Positions 24,124 to 33,222 of a stretch of 64,000 nt of DNA are shown here, piece after piece. The first letter of the stretch is position 1; every line of letters starts with the position of its first letter. A model generated the notes under the pieces. That model had not been told where the DNA came from. It saw only the letters and a program-made list of their open reading frames with translations, and did not search any database. Origin of the DNA: Herbaspirillum sp. DW155. GTDB lineage: Bacteria; Pseudomonadota; Gammaproteobacteria; Burkholderiales; Burkholderiaceae_D. The stretch spans positions 3,720,001 to 3,784,000 of the forward strand of contig NZ_AP029028.1 in the NCBI RefSeq assembly GCF_037076565.1. The letters run 5' to 3'. The translations under genes and the position numbers were made by a program.

Positions 24124-24438
24124 GGGGCCGCAGGATTTTCTGATGGCCGGGCTTCCGAACTTTCTTGAAATTGTCCCGCTGCTTTGCCCGCTTCAGGCCA
24201 GCACCATGCCGCACCCTTGGCTGCACCGGGACAATGCGCGTACAATCCCGGCTCAAGCATGCGGACCACGGTCCGCATTTTTGATTTATGGCGACCCGCC
24301 CGTCGGGCCGCCAGGCTGACTTCCCGCCGCCGGCCGTGGCCTGATGAACCCGTGGCCTCCACGCAGATCCAGGCCAGCCCGCGCGGCAGTGCATTCCCGA
24401 ACTTGCAAGAAGCGATCTGTGCATCGCCACCCGGACCC
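24124..24438. other. mutS leader region with promoter and terminator-like hairpin
   Basis: This 315-bp gap lies between the emrB terminator and mutS. It contains a plausible promoter (TTGGCT 24217-24222, 18-base spacer, TACAAT 24241-24246). A hairpin ATGCGGA/TCCGCAT (24259-24265 and 24272-24278) leading into TTTTT follows directly. The mutS frame is open through most of it without start-site support. Confidence 0.5.
24259..24282 (+). terminator. Terminator-like hairpin in the mutS leader
   Basis: A 7-bp stem, ATGCGGA with TCCGCAT, encloses CCACGG and runs into a T5 tract. It sits about 6 bp after the predicted transcription start and 157 bp before the mutS ATG. It could attenuate mutS, or end a short transcript. 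Confidence 0.5.
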
Positions 24439-27120
24439 ATGACCAAAGACCTCGCCGCCCACACGCCGATGATGCAGCAGTATCTGCGCATCAAAGCGGA
24501 CCACCCCAACACGCTGGTGTTCTACCGCATGGGCGATTTCTACGAACTGTTTTTCGAGGATGCCGAAAAGGCCTCGCGCCTGATGGGCGTGACCCTCACC
24601 CAGCGCGGCTCCTCCAACGGCAACCCGATCAAGATGGCGGGCGTGCCCTTCCACTCGGTGGAGCAATACCTGGCGCGCCTGATCAAGCTGGGCGAGTCGG
24701 TGGCGATCTGCGAACAGATCGGCGACCCGGCCACCAGCAAGGGGCCGGTCGAGCGCAAGGTGGTGCGGGTGGTCACGCCCGGCACCCTGACCGATTCCGA
24801 CCTCTTGCCCGAAAAGGCCGAGCGCTGCCTGCTGGCCATGCAACTGCTGCCCTCCAAGTCGCGCAAGCAGATGCAGGTCGGCCTGGCCTGGCTGTCCATG
24901 GCCAGCGGCGCGCTGAAGATGATGGAATTCACGGTCGAGGCGCATTTGCTGGATGGCCGCGTCAAACAGGAACTGGAACGCATCTCCGCCGCCGAGGTGC
25001 TGGTGGCCGATGGCCAGCTGGAGCAGTGCGAGCCACTGCTGCCGAACCGCGCCGTGACGGTGCCGGACTGGCATTTCGACCAGCCCAGCAGCGAGAAGGC
25101 CCTGCTCGATCAGCTGGGCGTAGCCACCCTGCACGGCTTCGGTGCCGACGGCCTGGGCCCGGCCATCTGCGCCGCCGGCGCCCTGCTGCGCTATGCGCAA
25201 TCGACCCAGGGACGCGGCCTGCAGCACGTGCGCACGCTCACGGTCGAATCCGAGAACGAATTCATCGGCCTGGACGCCGCCACCCGACGCAACCTGGAAT
25301 TGACCGAAACCATCCGCGCGCAGGATGCCAATGCGCTGGCCCCCACGCTCTTCTCCACGCTGGACCACTGCCGTACCGCGATGGGTTCGCGCCTGCTGCG
25401 CCACTGGCTGCATCACGCCCTGCGCGACCAGCAGGTGGCGCGCGCACGCCACGCCGCCATCAATGCGCTCATGCGCACGGACGCCTGCTCGGGCCTGTCG
25501 GCTACGCTGGCGGCCGTGCCCGACATCGAACGCATCACTACCCGCATCGCCCTGCTGTCGGCGCGTCCGCGCGATCTGGCGGGATTGCGTAGCGGCCTGC
25601 AGCAGTTGGGTTCATTGCGTGCCTACGTGGAGATGTGCGCCCGCGACGCCGAAGCGCCGCTGCTGGGCCAGCTGCACGAAGACCTGGCCACGCCCGTGGA
25701 ATGCCTTGACCTGCTGGAACGCGCCATCATGCTGGAACCCGCCGCCATGGTGCGCGACGGCGGCGTGATCGCGCGCGGCTATGATGCCGAGCTGGATGAA
25801 CTGCGCGGCCTCTCGGAAAACGCCGGCCAGTACCTGCTGGAACTGGAAGCGCGCGAGCGTGAACGCACCGGCATCGCCAACCTGCGGGTGGAATACAACA
25901 AGGTCCACGGCTTCTACATCGAAGTCACCCACGGCCAGACCGACAAGGTGCCGGAAGACTATCGCCGCCGCCAGACCCTCAAGAACGCCGAACGCTACAT
26001 CATCCCCGAACTGAAGGCCTTCGAGGACAAGGCGCTCTCCGCGCAGGAACGTTCACTGTCGCGCGAGAAGTTCCTCTATGAGCAGCTTCTCAATGACATG
26101 GGCGTTCATATCGTGCGCCTGCAAGCCATCGCCCATGCCCTGGCCCAGCTCGATACCCTGGTCGCCCTGGCCGACCATGCCGTGCGCAACAACTGGTGCG
26201 CGCCGCAACTGGTGGCCGAGCCCTGCATCCAGATCGAGCAAGGCCGCCATCCGGTGGTGGAAAACCAGATCGAGCGCTTCATCGCCAACGATTGCCAGCT
26301 CGCCGCCGAACGCAAGCTGCTCCTGATCACCGGCCCCAACATGGGCGGTAAGTCGACCTTCATGCGCCAGGTGGCGCTGATCACGCTGCTGGCCTACGTG
26401 GGCAGCTTCGTGCCCGCCACCAGCGCCGTGATCGGGCCGATCGACCGCATCTTCACCCGGATCGGCGCGGCCGATGACCTGGCCGGGGGGCGCTCCACCT
26501 TCATGGTGGAGATGACCGAATCGGCCTCCATCCTCAACAACGCCACCGAACATTCGCTGGTGCTGATGGATGAGGTCGGGCGCGGCACCTCGACGTTCGA
26601 CGGGCTGGCGCTGGCCTGGGCGATTGCCAAGCACCTCATCGATGTGACGCGCAGCTTCACCCTCTTTGCGACCCACTACTTCGAACTGACGCAGTTGCCA
26701 GATATCCACCCGACCGCAGCCAACGTGCATCTCTCGGCGGTGGAGCACAAGGACAGCATCGTCTTCCTGCACGCGGTGCAGAGCGGCCCCGCTTCGCAGA
26801 GCTACGGGCTGCAGGTGGCACAGCTGGCCGGGGTGCCGGCGCCGGTCATCCGGGCCGCGCGCAAGCATCTGTCGGCGCTGGAAAGCCAGTCCATGCAAGC
26901 GACCCCGCAGTTCGACCTGTTCAGCTCCGCATCCTTCACGGAACCGGCAGCGGAACCTGAAGAAACGCACGATGAACGCAACCCCGCGAGCGCGGTCGAA
27001 CCCGATCCGCTGGCCCAGGCGCTGCTGCACTCGCTGGACGGCATCGATCCGGATGCCCTCACGCCGCGCCAGGCGCTGGAAGCGCTGTACCAGCTCAAGG
27101 CCCTGAGCCGGGGACAATAA
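24439..27120 (+). CDS. mutS: DNA mismatch repair protein MutS
   Basis: This is an 893-residue mismatch sensor ATPase. Domain I carries the mismatch-probing F34-Y-E36 in [12 protein letters not shown]. The connector, lever and clamp domains fill the middle. The ATPase has Walker A GPNMGGKS at 632-639, FMVEMTE, Walker [11 protein letters not shown] and the THYFELTQL histidine segment. The C-terminal tail ends in a helix typical of tetramerising MutS. ATG 24439 puts [13 protein letters not shown] near the N terminus as in related proteins. The ribosome binding site is weak, so a nearby upstream GTG cannot be excluded. Confidence 0.97.
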   Translation: MTKDLAAHTPMMQQYLRIKADHPNTLVFYRMGDFYELFFEDAEKASRLMGVTLTQRGSSNGNPIKMAGVPFHSVEQYLARLIKLGESVAICEQIGDPATSKGPVERKVVRVVTPGTLTDSDLLPEKAERCLLAMQLLPSKSRKQMQVGLAWLSMASGALKMMEFTVEAHLLDGRVKQELERISAAEVLVADGQLEQCEPLLPNRAVTVPDWHFDQPSSEKALLDQLGVATLHGFGADGLGPAICAAGALLRYAQSTQGRGLQHVRTLTVESENEFIGLDAATRRNLELTETIRAQDANALAPTLFSTLDHCRTAMGSRLLRHWLHHALRDQQVARARHAAINALMRTDACSGLSATLAAVPDIERITTRIALLSARPRDLAGLRSGLQQLGSLRAYVEMCARDAEAPLLGQLHEDLATPVECLDLLERAIMLEPAAMVRDGGVIARGYDAELDELRGLSENAGQYLLELEARERERTGIANLRVEYNKVHGFYIEVTHGQTDKVPEDYRRRQTLKNAERYIIPELKAFEDKALSAQERSLSREKFLYEQLLNDMGVHIVRLQAIAHALAQLDTLVALADHAVRNNWCAPQLVAEPCIQIEQGRHPVVENQIERFIANDCQLAAERKLLLITGPNMGGKSTFMRQVALITLLAYVGSFVPATSAVIGPIDRIFTRIGAADDLAGGRSTFMVEMTESASILNNATEHSLVLMDEVGRGTSTFDGLALAWAIAKHLIDVTRSFTLFATHYFELTQLPDIHPTAANVHLSAVEHKDSIVFLHAVQSGPASQSYGLQVAQLAGVPAPVIRAARKHLSALESQSMQATPQFDLFSSASFTEPAAEPEETHDERNPASAVEPDPLAQALLHSLDGIDPDALTPRQALEALYQLKALSRGQ

Positions 27121-27183
27121 CGAGACCACGGCAAGCTGCCCCCTTGGCCCCCTTTGGCCCCCTTTGACCCGCAGAGAGACTGC

Positions 27184-28134
27184 ATGCCGATCCTGCCGAT
27201 CCGACGCATCCTGCTGTGTACCTGCCTCACCGCAGCAGCCCTGTTGGCCGCCGGTACCGGTACGGCCTGGGCCGGTGCGCAGGATTTCTCGTTTGGCGTG
27301 ATCAACCACGCCGCCGCCGGTGTCAAGGGCGACGAGGCGCTGCGCCAGGCGCTGGCCGAGACCGATGCCGACAACCTTGCCTTCGTGGTGGTCAACGGCA
27401 TCAAGTCGCCTTCTGAAAGCTGCGACGACGCCCTCTATGCCGAACGGCGTGACCTGCTCGCACAGGCGCAGAACGGCATCTTCGTCTCGCTGGCCGGCAG
27501 CGACTGGATCACCTGCCGCGACCGCGAAAACCGCTCCGACGCCATCGAACGCCTGGCCCGCATGCGTGAGATCTTCTATGCCGGTGAATTTTCGCTGGGG
27601 GCGAGCAGGCTGCCGATGCTGCGCCAGTCACTCACCCCCAAATTCCGCAGCTATGCCGAGAACACCCGCTGGGAAGTGGGCAACCTGCTCTTTGCCACCG
27701 TCAACCTGCCGGCGGCCAACAATCACTTCCTGCTCGACGGTGGACGCAACAACGAGTTCGAGGACCGCCTCATCGCCAACCGCAACTGGCTGCAGCACCT
27801 GTTCGCCTTCGCCGCGCTGAAGAAGAGCGCGGCCATCGTCTTCTTCAGCGATGGCAATCCCTTCGGTCCGCCGCCCCGGCATTCCTTCTTCCGCACCCAG
27901 CGCGACGGCTTTGCGGAGACGCGCAAGCTCTTCACCGAGCTGGCCGCCAAATTCCCCGGACGCGTGCTGGTGGTGCACGGCCAGGGCGGCAAGAACAAGA
28001 CGCCCGCCCACATCCTCTGGACCGGCGCAAACCTCGGCAATGTCGGCGTCGGCGAGCGCTGGCTCAAGATCGTCGTGGATGACCATCTGCCGCAGCTGTT
28101 TGCGGTGGCCGATGCGGATGGAGAGCGGCGTTAG
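27184..28134 (+). CDS. Secreted protein resembling a metallophosphoesterase without metal ligands
   Basis: This is a 316-residue protein with a signal peptide (LLCTCLTAAALLAAG, cleavage after AWA near residue 30). The layout follows a secreted calcineurin-like phosphoesterase family: an N-terminal strand, an IKSPSESCDDALYAERRDLL segment, a W-I-T-C-R segment and a late VVHGQGG. At the places where that family has D-x-[HT], G-D-I, G-D-N and H-G-D-[TS]-H, this protein has VINHAAAG, VVNGIKS, AGSDW and HGQGG, so the metal ligands are missing. A catalytic role looks unlikely. AGAGAG precedes ATG 27184; it lies 63 bp after mutS and may be co-transcribed. Confidence 0.75.
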   Translation: MPILPIRRILLCTCLTAAALLAAGTGTAWAGAQDFSFGVINHAAAGVKGDEALRQALAETDADNLAFVVVNGIKSPSESCDDALYAERRDLLAQAQNGIFVSLAGSDWITCRDRENRSDAIERLARMREIFYAGEFSLGASRLPMLRQSLTPKFRSYAENTRWEVGNLLFATVNLPAANNHFLLDGGRNNEFEDRLIANRNWLQHLFAFAALKKSAAIVFFSDGNPFGPPPRHSFFRTQRDGFAETRKLFTELAAKFPGRVLVVHGQGGKNKTPAHILWTGANLGNVGVGERWLKIVVDDHLPQLFAVADADGERR

Positions 28135-28180
28135 GCCAGCCGACAGGCTGGTTGAGGGCCTTTTTCCGTGTATATGAACA

Positions 28181-28217
28181 AAAACGCCCGCAGAGCGCAT
28201 CTGCGGGCGTTTTTTTT
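28181..28217. terminator. Bidirectional intrinsic terminator
   Basis: ACGCCCGCAG (28184-28193) pairs with CTGCGGGCGT (28201-28210) around a 7-base loop, followed by eight Ts and preceded by AAAA. It serves the plus-strand secreted protein and probably slyD from the other side. Confidence 0.92.
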
Positions 28218-28272
28218 GACGTCGCCGGAAGGAATTTCCCGATTTTCAGGATTTTCCAGCGGCGGGGTGCGA

Positions 28273-28815
28273 TCAGTTCAGCGGCTGGCTGCGGAAGTGG
28301 TCGCCGGCTTCGCCTTCATCTTCATCATCGTGATGATGGTGGTGGCCGTGGGCACCGTGGACGTGACCGTGGGCCACTTCTTCTTCGGAGGCGGCGCGCA
28401 CTTCGGTAACGGCCAGTTCAAAGCGCAGCGCGATGCCGGCCAGCGGGTGGTTGCCATCGAGCACGGCCTTGCCGTCCGCCACTTCGGTGACGGTGAAGAT
28501 GACCGACTCTTCGCTGTCATCGTCGGGCGAACCTTCGAACTGCATGCCCACTTCCAGCGGTTGCGGCAGGCGCTCGACCGGCTCGATCTTGACCAGCTCG
28601 GAATCGTATTCGCCGAAGGCATCTTCCGGCTCGACCTGGATGGTGGTGCTGTAGCCGGTTTCCTTGCCGTCCAGCGCTTCTTCGATCTTGGGCAGGGTGT
28701 TGTGGTAGCCGCCGTGCAGGTAGACCATCGGCTCGCTGCTTTGCTCGATCAGGTTGTTCTGGGCATCCGACAGCTTGTAGTTGACGGAAACGACGGTATT
28801 CTTCGCGATCTTCAT
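28273..28815 (-). CDS. slyD: FKBP-type peptidyl-prolyl isomerase SlyD
   Basis: This is a 180-residue cytosolic folding helper. The FKBP core (residues 1-70 and 130-150) carries YLHGGYHNTLPKIEEAL. The inserted IF chaperone domain covers about 70-130 (FGEYDSELVKIEPVERLP). The tail is His-rich (HGHVHGAHGHHHHH), as in metal-binding SlyD proteins that supply nickel to hydrogenases or urease. ATG 28815 with AAGGA upstream gives the standard N terminus MKIAKNTVVSV. The open frame 75 bases further upstream is not supported. Confidence 0.96.
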   Translation of the reverse strand: MKIAKNTVVSVNYKLSDAQNNLIEQSSEPMVYLHGGYHNTLPKIEEALDGKETGYSTTIQVEPEDAFGEYDSELVKIEPVERLPQPLEVGMQFEGSPDDDSEESVIFTVTEVADGKAVLDGNHPLAGIALRFELAVTEVRAASEEEVAHGHVHGAHGHHHHHDDEDEGEAGDHFRSQPLN

Positions 28816-29006
28816 CGTAAGGGTCCTTTGTATCGATAGTGGTGCGGGAGCGGCAGACGCTGCGGAGCGGTCGCGCGGGACGCCTGCCACCCGGGTTGGG
28901 GCCTAAGAACCATCCCCTTGCCATTCCCGCGAGGCAAGGACGCTTTCAAAAACGGTTTCTCGACTGCGCGATTATACCTGCATCAAACTTGATCGCCGCC
29001 AATGGC

Positions 29007-29033
29007 TTGCTGCCGCGCCAGCCCGCCTATAAT
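29007..29033 (+). promoter_or_regulatory. Promoter immediately before roxA (possible leaderless mRNA)
   Basis: A perfect TATAAT at 29028-29033 is preceded by TTGCTG (29007-29012) with a short 15-base spacer. Transcription would start at about 29040-29041, at the roxA ATG itself. No ribosome binding site precedes that ATG. Confidence 0.4.
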
Positions 29034-29040
29034 GGCGACC

Positions 29041-30171
29041 ATGAAAAAACTCGATCTGCTCGGCGGCATCACGCCCGCCCAATTCCTGCGTGACTACTGG
29101 CATAAGAAGCCCCTCCTCATCCGCAACGCCATCCCCGGTTTCACCGCGCCGCTGCCGCGCCAGGAGCTGTTCGAACTGGCCCGCCTGGAAGACGTCGAAT
29201 CGCGCCTCATCACCCATCGCCCCGGCGGCTGGGACATGGAACACGGCCCCTTCAGCAAGTTGCCGCCCTTGAAGCAAAAGGCCTGGACCCTGCTGGTGCA
29301 GGGCGTGAACCTGCACCATCCGGCCGCCGACGCCCTGCTGCGCCAGTTCCGCTTCGTGCCCGATGCGCGCCTGGACGACCTGATGATCAGCTATGCCACC
29401 GATGGCGGCGGCGTCGGTCCGCACTTCGATTCCTACGACGTCTTCCTGCTGCAGGCGCACGGCCAGCGCCGCTGGCGCATCAGCGCCCAGGATGACCTGA
29501 CGCTGGAAGAAGGCGTACCGCTGAAGATCCTCAGCCACTTCGAGGCCGAGCAGGAATTCGTGCTGGAACCGGGCGACATGCTCTACCTGCCGCCGCAGTA
29601 TGCGCATGACGGTGTGGCCATCGGCGAATGCATGACCTATTCGATCGGTTTCCGCTCGCCGGCCTACCAGGAACTGGGGGAATCCTTCCTGGAATTCATG
29701 ATGGATACCATCGACCTGCCCGGCCGCTATGAAGATCCCGACCTGAAGGCCACGACCAGGCCCGCCGAATTGCCGCTGGACATGGTGGCGCGCATCCGCG
29801 ACGAGCTCAACAAGATCCGCTTCACCGATGACGACATCACCATCTTCCTCGGCCAGCATCTGTCGGAGCCCAAACCCAGCGTGTTCTTCCAGGCAGGGCC
29901 GCAGGAAATGTCCTTTGCTCGCTTTTTCCAGAGCGCCAAGAAGCGAGGTCTGGCATTGCATCGCAAGACGCGCATGCTGTACCGCGGCTCGCACGTTTTC
30001 ATCAATGGTGAATCCTTCCAGGTCGGACGCACGGACAAGGCGATCCTGGCCCGGCTGGCCGACTCGCGTGTACTGGAGAAATCCGACTTCGACCAGGCCT
30101 CCGAGGATCTGCTGGAAGCCTTGCATCAATGGCATGAAAGTGGCTGGCTCGAGATTGTTCGCGATCAGTGA
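29041..30171 (+). CDS. roxA: Ribosomal protein arginine hydroxylase (cupin/JmjC, RoxA/YcfD-like)
   Basis: This is a 376-residue Fe(II)/2-oxoglutarate oxygenase. The JmjC/cupin-4 domain covers about 90-220 with iron ligands H-x-D in VGPHFDSYDVFLL and the distal His in PPQYAHDGVAIG. The C-terminal dimerisation and winged-helix parts follow, ending in LEALHQWHESGWLEI. E. coli YcfD hydroxylates an Arg of ribosomal protein L16; this protein has the same layout and similar length. ATG 29041 is favoured; ATG 29032 in the same frame would add three residues. It is divergent from slyD. Confidence 0.93.
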   Translation: MKKLDLLGGITPAQFLRDYWHKKPLLIRNAIPGFTAPLPRQELFELARLEDVESRLITHRPGGWDMEHGPFSKLPPLKQKAWTLLVQGVNLHHPAADALLRQFRFVPDARLDDLMISYATDGGGVGPHFDSYDVFLLQAHGQRRWRISAQDDLTLEEGVPLKILSHFEAEQEFVLEPGDMLYLPPQYAHDGVAIGECMTYSIGFRSPAYQELGESFLEFMMDTIDLPGRYEDPDLKATTRPAELPLDMVARIRDELNKIRFTDDDITIFLGQHLSEPKPSVFFQAGPQEMSFARFFQSAKKRGLALHRKTRMLYRGSHVFINGESFQVGRTDKAILARLADSRVLEKSDFDQASEDLLEALHQWHESGWLEIVRDQ

Positions 30172-30491
30172 AAAATTATGGCTGAGGATGCTCGAAATTA
30201 CTTGAGAAAGTCTCGGGAAGTCGCTTCCGTCAAGGCATTCCGGCCATAGTGTCATTGATGTAAGTTCTTACAAATTCTTACGAATCGGCGTTGCGGCGGT
30301 GCGATTTCGGGAAAAAATAGCTATAATGATGGGCTGGAAAGTTTTCGTTGTCAGGCGTTGTTTCGGCAGCAAAAAGAAGCAAGAACCGAAGCCCGACCGT
30401 GAGGTCTTACCCCGCGGCGAAAGCCTCCCAGTAGAGCGATAATTACCGGTAATTATTCATCGCACAATTTTTAAATATTGAAGGAATATTC
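30172..30491. other. Intergenic leader region before the small lipoprotein
   Basis: This 320-bp gap is A+T-rich. It has TATAAT at 30322-30327 without a good -35 and a perfect 18-bp palindrome at 30439-30456. The segment 30330-30430 is transcribed-leader-like with several short stems. No gene or known riboswitch is recognised. An unannotated small RNA or long 5' leader is possible. Confidence 0.45.
30439..30456. promoter_or_regulatory. 18-bp perfect palindrome ATAATTACCGGTAATTAT
   Basis: Nine-base arms meet without a spacer, 35 bp before the lipoprotein start codon. Being fully palindromic without a loop favours a protein-binding site over a terminator. Confidence 0.6.
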
Positions 30492-30755
30492 ATGAAAAAG
30501 ACTCTGTTGATCGCTTCGTTGTTGGCTGTTGCTCTGGCTGCTTGCGGCAAGAAGGAAGAAGCTCCGGCACCCGCAGCTGCTCCTGCTGCTGAAGCTCCGG
30601 CCGCTGCTGCTCCGGCTGCTGATGCAAAGCCGGCTGACGCCGCTCCGGCTGCTGACGCTGCCAAGCCGGCTGACGCCGCTCCGGCTGCTGACGCAAAGCC
30701 TGCTGACGCTGCTCCGGCCGCTGATGCAAAGCCGGCTGAAGCTCCGGCCAAGTAA
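30492..30755 (+). CDS. Small Ala/Pro/Asp-repeat lipoprotein
   Basis: This is an 87-residue lipoprotein. A short signal peptide ends in lipobox LAAC with Cys18. A KKEE stretch follows, then an unstructured tail built from repeats of PADAAPAADAK-like units (about five copies). The composition is almost only Ala, Pro, Asp, Lys and Glu, as in periplasmic spacer or wall-associated tails. AAGGAA precedes the start. It is a single-gene unit with its own upstream palindrome and a strong terminator. No enzymatic domain is present and the function is unknown. Confidence 0.88.
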   Translation: MKKTLLIASLLAVALAACGKKEEAPAPAAAPAAEAPAAAAPAADAKPADAAPAADAAKPADAAPAADAKPADAAPAADAKPAEAPAK

Positions 30756-30772
30756 TCTTCGGATTATTTTCG

Positions 30773-30802
30773 AAAAAACCGGTCGCAAGACCGGTTTTTT
30801 TT
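30773..30802 (+). terminator. Intrinsic terminator after the small lipoprotein
   Basis: AAAAAACCGGTC (30773-30784), GCAA loop, GACCGGTTTTTT (30789-30800), T-run to 30802. Confidence 0.95.
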
Positions 30803-31175
30803 CGCCCGCATTTTCTTTGCCGTGACCTTTTCCTTCATGTCGCCGCGTGCCCGCACCCGCATCACGACTTTCCATCCTCACCTGGCTTTTTGATCTGGCG
30901 TAAATGCATCAGGACGCGCCAGAAACGCATCAAGGCAAGTCTTCCTCGTCGTGCCCCTACTCCCCTACTGACAGCGGCCTGACAGGCCACCAAAGGCCGT
31001 ATTCATTATCGAAGACACAATATCGCCAGCGAGTACCACCTATGCCTGCCGGCATCGGAAAACACGGTCATGCAAGCTGAATAAAAAGAGAAACAAATTG
31101 TTTCTGACGCAACGCACGCTACTGCTAATGCGCCTGAACGAGCCTGACAAAGCGCTGACCACTCGCATTTGGCGA
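30803..31175. other. 373-bp convergent intergenic region
   Basis: This gap lies between the plus-strand lipoprotein terminator and the minus-strand MBL hydrolase stop. Apart from the AT-rich hairpin at 31082-31105, only low-similarity short stems are seen. No convincing gene is present. Confidence 0.5.
31082..31105 (-). terminator. AT-rich terminator candidate for the MBL hydrolase operon
   Basis: On the minus strand AGAAACA and TGTTTCT (31105-31089) enclose ATT and lead into CTTTTTAT. The stem is weak, but the location 70 bp after the MBL stop fits. Confidence 0.5.
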
Positions 31176-31961
31176 TCACACTTCCAGCCAGGAAAAACCT
31201 TCCTCCTGGCAAGCGATGCCGATATCACCAAAGGTGCTTCCCAGCACGCTTTCGATGGCGGCACGCGCGAGTTCGGGGGTGTTGTTCTGTTGACTGAGAT
31301 GGGCGCCGATGACGCGTTTGAGGCGGCTCTTGTCAAGCAGGCGCAGGATCTCGGCGCTGGCGTCATTGGCCAGGTGGCCGTAATCGCCGCCGATGCGGCG
31401 CTTGAGGAAGGCGGGATAGGGCGAGCGGTCCAGCATCTCGCGGTCGTGATTGCATTCCAGCAGCAGCGCATCGCAGGCACCGAGGGACTGCACCAGATGG
31501 GCGGTCGGCTGTCCGGCATCGGTGAGCACGCCAAGACGGCGGTCGCCATCGCCGGCCACATACTGGATGGGCTCGCGGGCGTCGTGCGGAACGGTATAGG
31601 GAGAGAGTTCAAGATCACCGATGGCGATCTTCTGACCATCGGCGCAGAAACGCACGTCAACGTCAGCGGCCTGTTCGGCCACCGCCTGCCAGGTGCCGTA
31701 GCTGAGCCAGACCGGGATGCGATAGCGCCGTGCAAACTTGAAGACGCCGCTGACGTGATCCGAATGCTCGTGCGTGACCACGATGGCCGACACGTCGGAG
31801 GGATCGAGACCGAGACGCAGCATGCGCTTTTCGGCCTCGCGCAAAGTAAAGCCGCAGTCCAGCATGACCGTGGTCCCCGATGAGGGACGCTGGTCGCCGG
31901 CTGCGGCCGAGATCAGCAGCGCATTGCCTTCGCTGCCGCTGCCGAGGCTCGCGAACTTCAT
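31176..31961 (-). CDS. MBL-fold metallohydrolase (YycJ/WalJ-like)
   Basis: This is a 261-residue cytosolic metallo-beta-lactamase-fold hydrolase. The start MKFASLGSGSEGNALLI and metal motif VVTHEHSDHVSGV (about residues 61-73) are typical of the YycJ/WalJ group of putative nucleases or phosphodiesterases. Further metal ligands lie in the DAGQPT and ECNHD segments. It is 18 bp after bamC and ends the dapA-bamC-MBL unit. The substrate is unknown. Confidence 0.9.
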   Translation of the reverse strand: MKFASLGSGSEGNALLISAAAGDQRPSSGTTVMLDCGFTLREAEKRMLRLGLDPSDVSAIVVTHEHSDHVSGVFKFARRYRIPVWLSYGTWQAVAEQAADVDVRFCADGQKIAIGDLELSPYTVPHDAREPIQYVAGDGDRRLGVLTDAGQPTAHLVQSLGACDALLLECNHDREMLDRSPYPAFLKRRIGGDYGHLANDASAEILRLLDKSRLKRVIGAHLSQQNNTPELARAAIESVLGSTFGDIGIACQEEGFSWLEV

Positions 31962-31979
31962 CTGAGCCCCGGGTCCTGC

Positions 31980-33161
31980 TTACTTCAGCTGGTCGTTGAG
32001 CAGACCGAGGATCTTGTCGGAGATACCCGAGGTATCCGGACCACCCTCGCCGTTCTGGACCACGATGTTGCTGCTGTCGGAACCGGCGCCCTTGACCACG
32101 ATGCGGTACTTGGCGGCCTTCTTGTCCTTGTCCTTGGAGCTGAAGATGCGCGAGAAGAAACCGTCATCCTTCTTGTCCTTGGCATCCTGGTCCTGGTCCA
32201 CGTAGCGCACGTAGTAGATGCCCTGGCTGCGGTCGCGGTCTTCCACGGTGAAGCCCACGCGATCCAGCGCCAGGCCGACACGGCGCCATGCGCGGTCGAA
32301 GCCTTCATCCACTTGCACACTGGTGCCGGTGGCGGTCTTCTGCAGGCGCGAACGGGCCTGCAGCGACGGTGCATTGGCCACGGCAGCCTTGGCCTTGGTT
32401 TCTTCGGCACCCAGGCGCACCATCAGACGCGACAGGAATTCGGCCTCCAGGCCCGGATCGGAGGGACGCGCGGTCCACACCGAGGTTTCCTTGGCCGAAC
32501 CGGTCAGCACTTCTTCGGCGCCGCGATGGCTGATGAAGATCTCGGTGGTGCCGTTGGGGCCGCGCTCCAGGCGGGTACGGAACTTGTCGCGCTCACCGGT
32601 GGAATACAGCGAATCAAACACCTTGCCCAGGGTATTGCGGACGAAGTCCTGCGGGATCTTGGCGCGGTTTTCGGCCCAGTCGGTTTCCATCACGCCGGTA
32701 TCAGGCGACTCGATGTTGATGAGGAAACCGTTGTCCTGCCAGAAGTCCTTGATCTGCGGCCACAGTTGTTCCGGGGTCTGCTTGACCACCAGCCAGCGCT
32801 GCGAGCCATCGCGCTCGATACGCACCGCATCACCCTGCTTGGCGGGTGCCACGGTGCTCACCTCGGCGGTCGGCTTGGTCTGCTGCTCCAGCTGATAGCC
32901 GGAAGCGGTGGCCACGCCCTTGTTGGCTTCGGGAATGGCGTAGCGGTTGTCGCGCTGCAGCTGAGTCAGGTCGGGCGGCACTTCCAGACGCGGGCCACGG
33001 GCCTTTTCAGCGCTCTTGTAATCGATACGGTCGCCTTCGAGCAAGCTGCCGACGGACGAGCATCCTGCCAGTCCGGCCAGCGCCAGTGCGACGACGATGC
33101 TGCGTTGGGTAAGTGTGTACGCGGAGCGGGAGACCGGACGAACGTTCTTGCTATTAGTCAT
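31980..33161 (-). CDS. bamC: Outer membrane assembly lipoprotein BamC
   Basis: This is a 393-residue lipoprotein subunit of the BAM complex. The signal ends in lipobox LAGC (Cys34). An unstructured lasso-like segment (IDYKSAEKARGPRLEVPPDL) follows, then two helix-grip domains (about 110-210 and 270-390). Longer than E. coli BamC (344 residues), it has an Asp/Lys-rich loop near 325-345, as usual in Burkholderiales. It follows dapA by 61 bp, the same gene pair as in E. coli. Confidence 0.93.
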   Translation of the reverse strand: MTNSKNVRPVSRSAYTLTQRSIVVALALAGLAGCSSVGSLLEGDRIDYKSAEKARGPRLEVPPDLTQLQRDNRYAIPEANKGVATASGYQLEQQTKPTAEVSTVAPAKQGDAVRIERDGSQRWLVVKQTPEQLWPQIKDFWQDNGFLINIESPDTGVMETDWAENRAKIPQDFVRNTLGKVFDSLYSTGERDKFRTRLERGPNGTTEIFISHRGAEEVLTGSAKETSVWTARPSDPGLEAEFLSRLMVRLGAEETKAKAAVANAPSLQARSRLQKTATGTSVQVDEGFDRAWRRVGLALDRVGFTVEDRDRSQGIYYVRYVDQDQDAKDKKDDGFFSRIFSSKDKDKKAAKYRIVVKGAGSDSSNIVVQNGEGGPDTSGISDKILGLLNDQLK

Positions 33162-33222
33162 ATCGTTACTATTGAAAGCGGAATCGGATTTCAGGAGACC
33201 TGCGCCAAAGCGGCCAAGCCGA

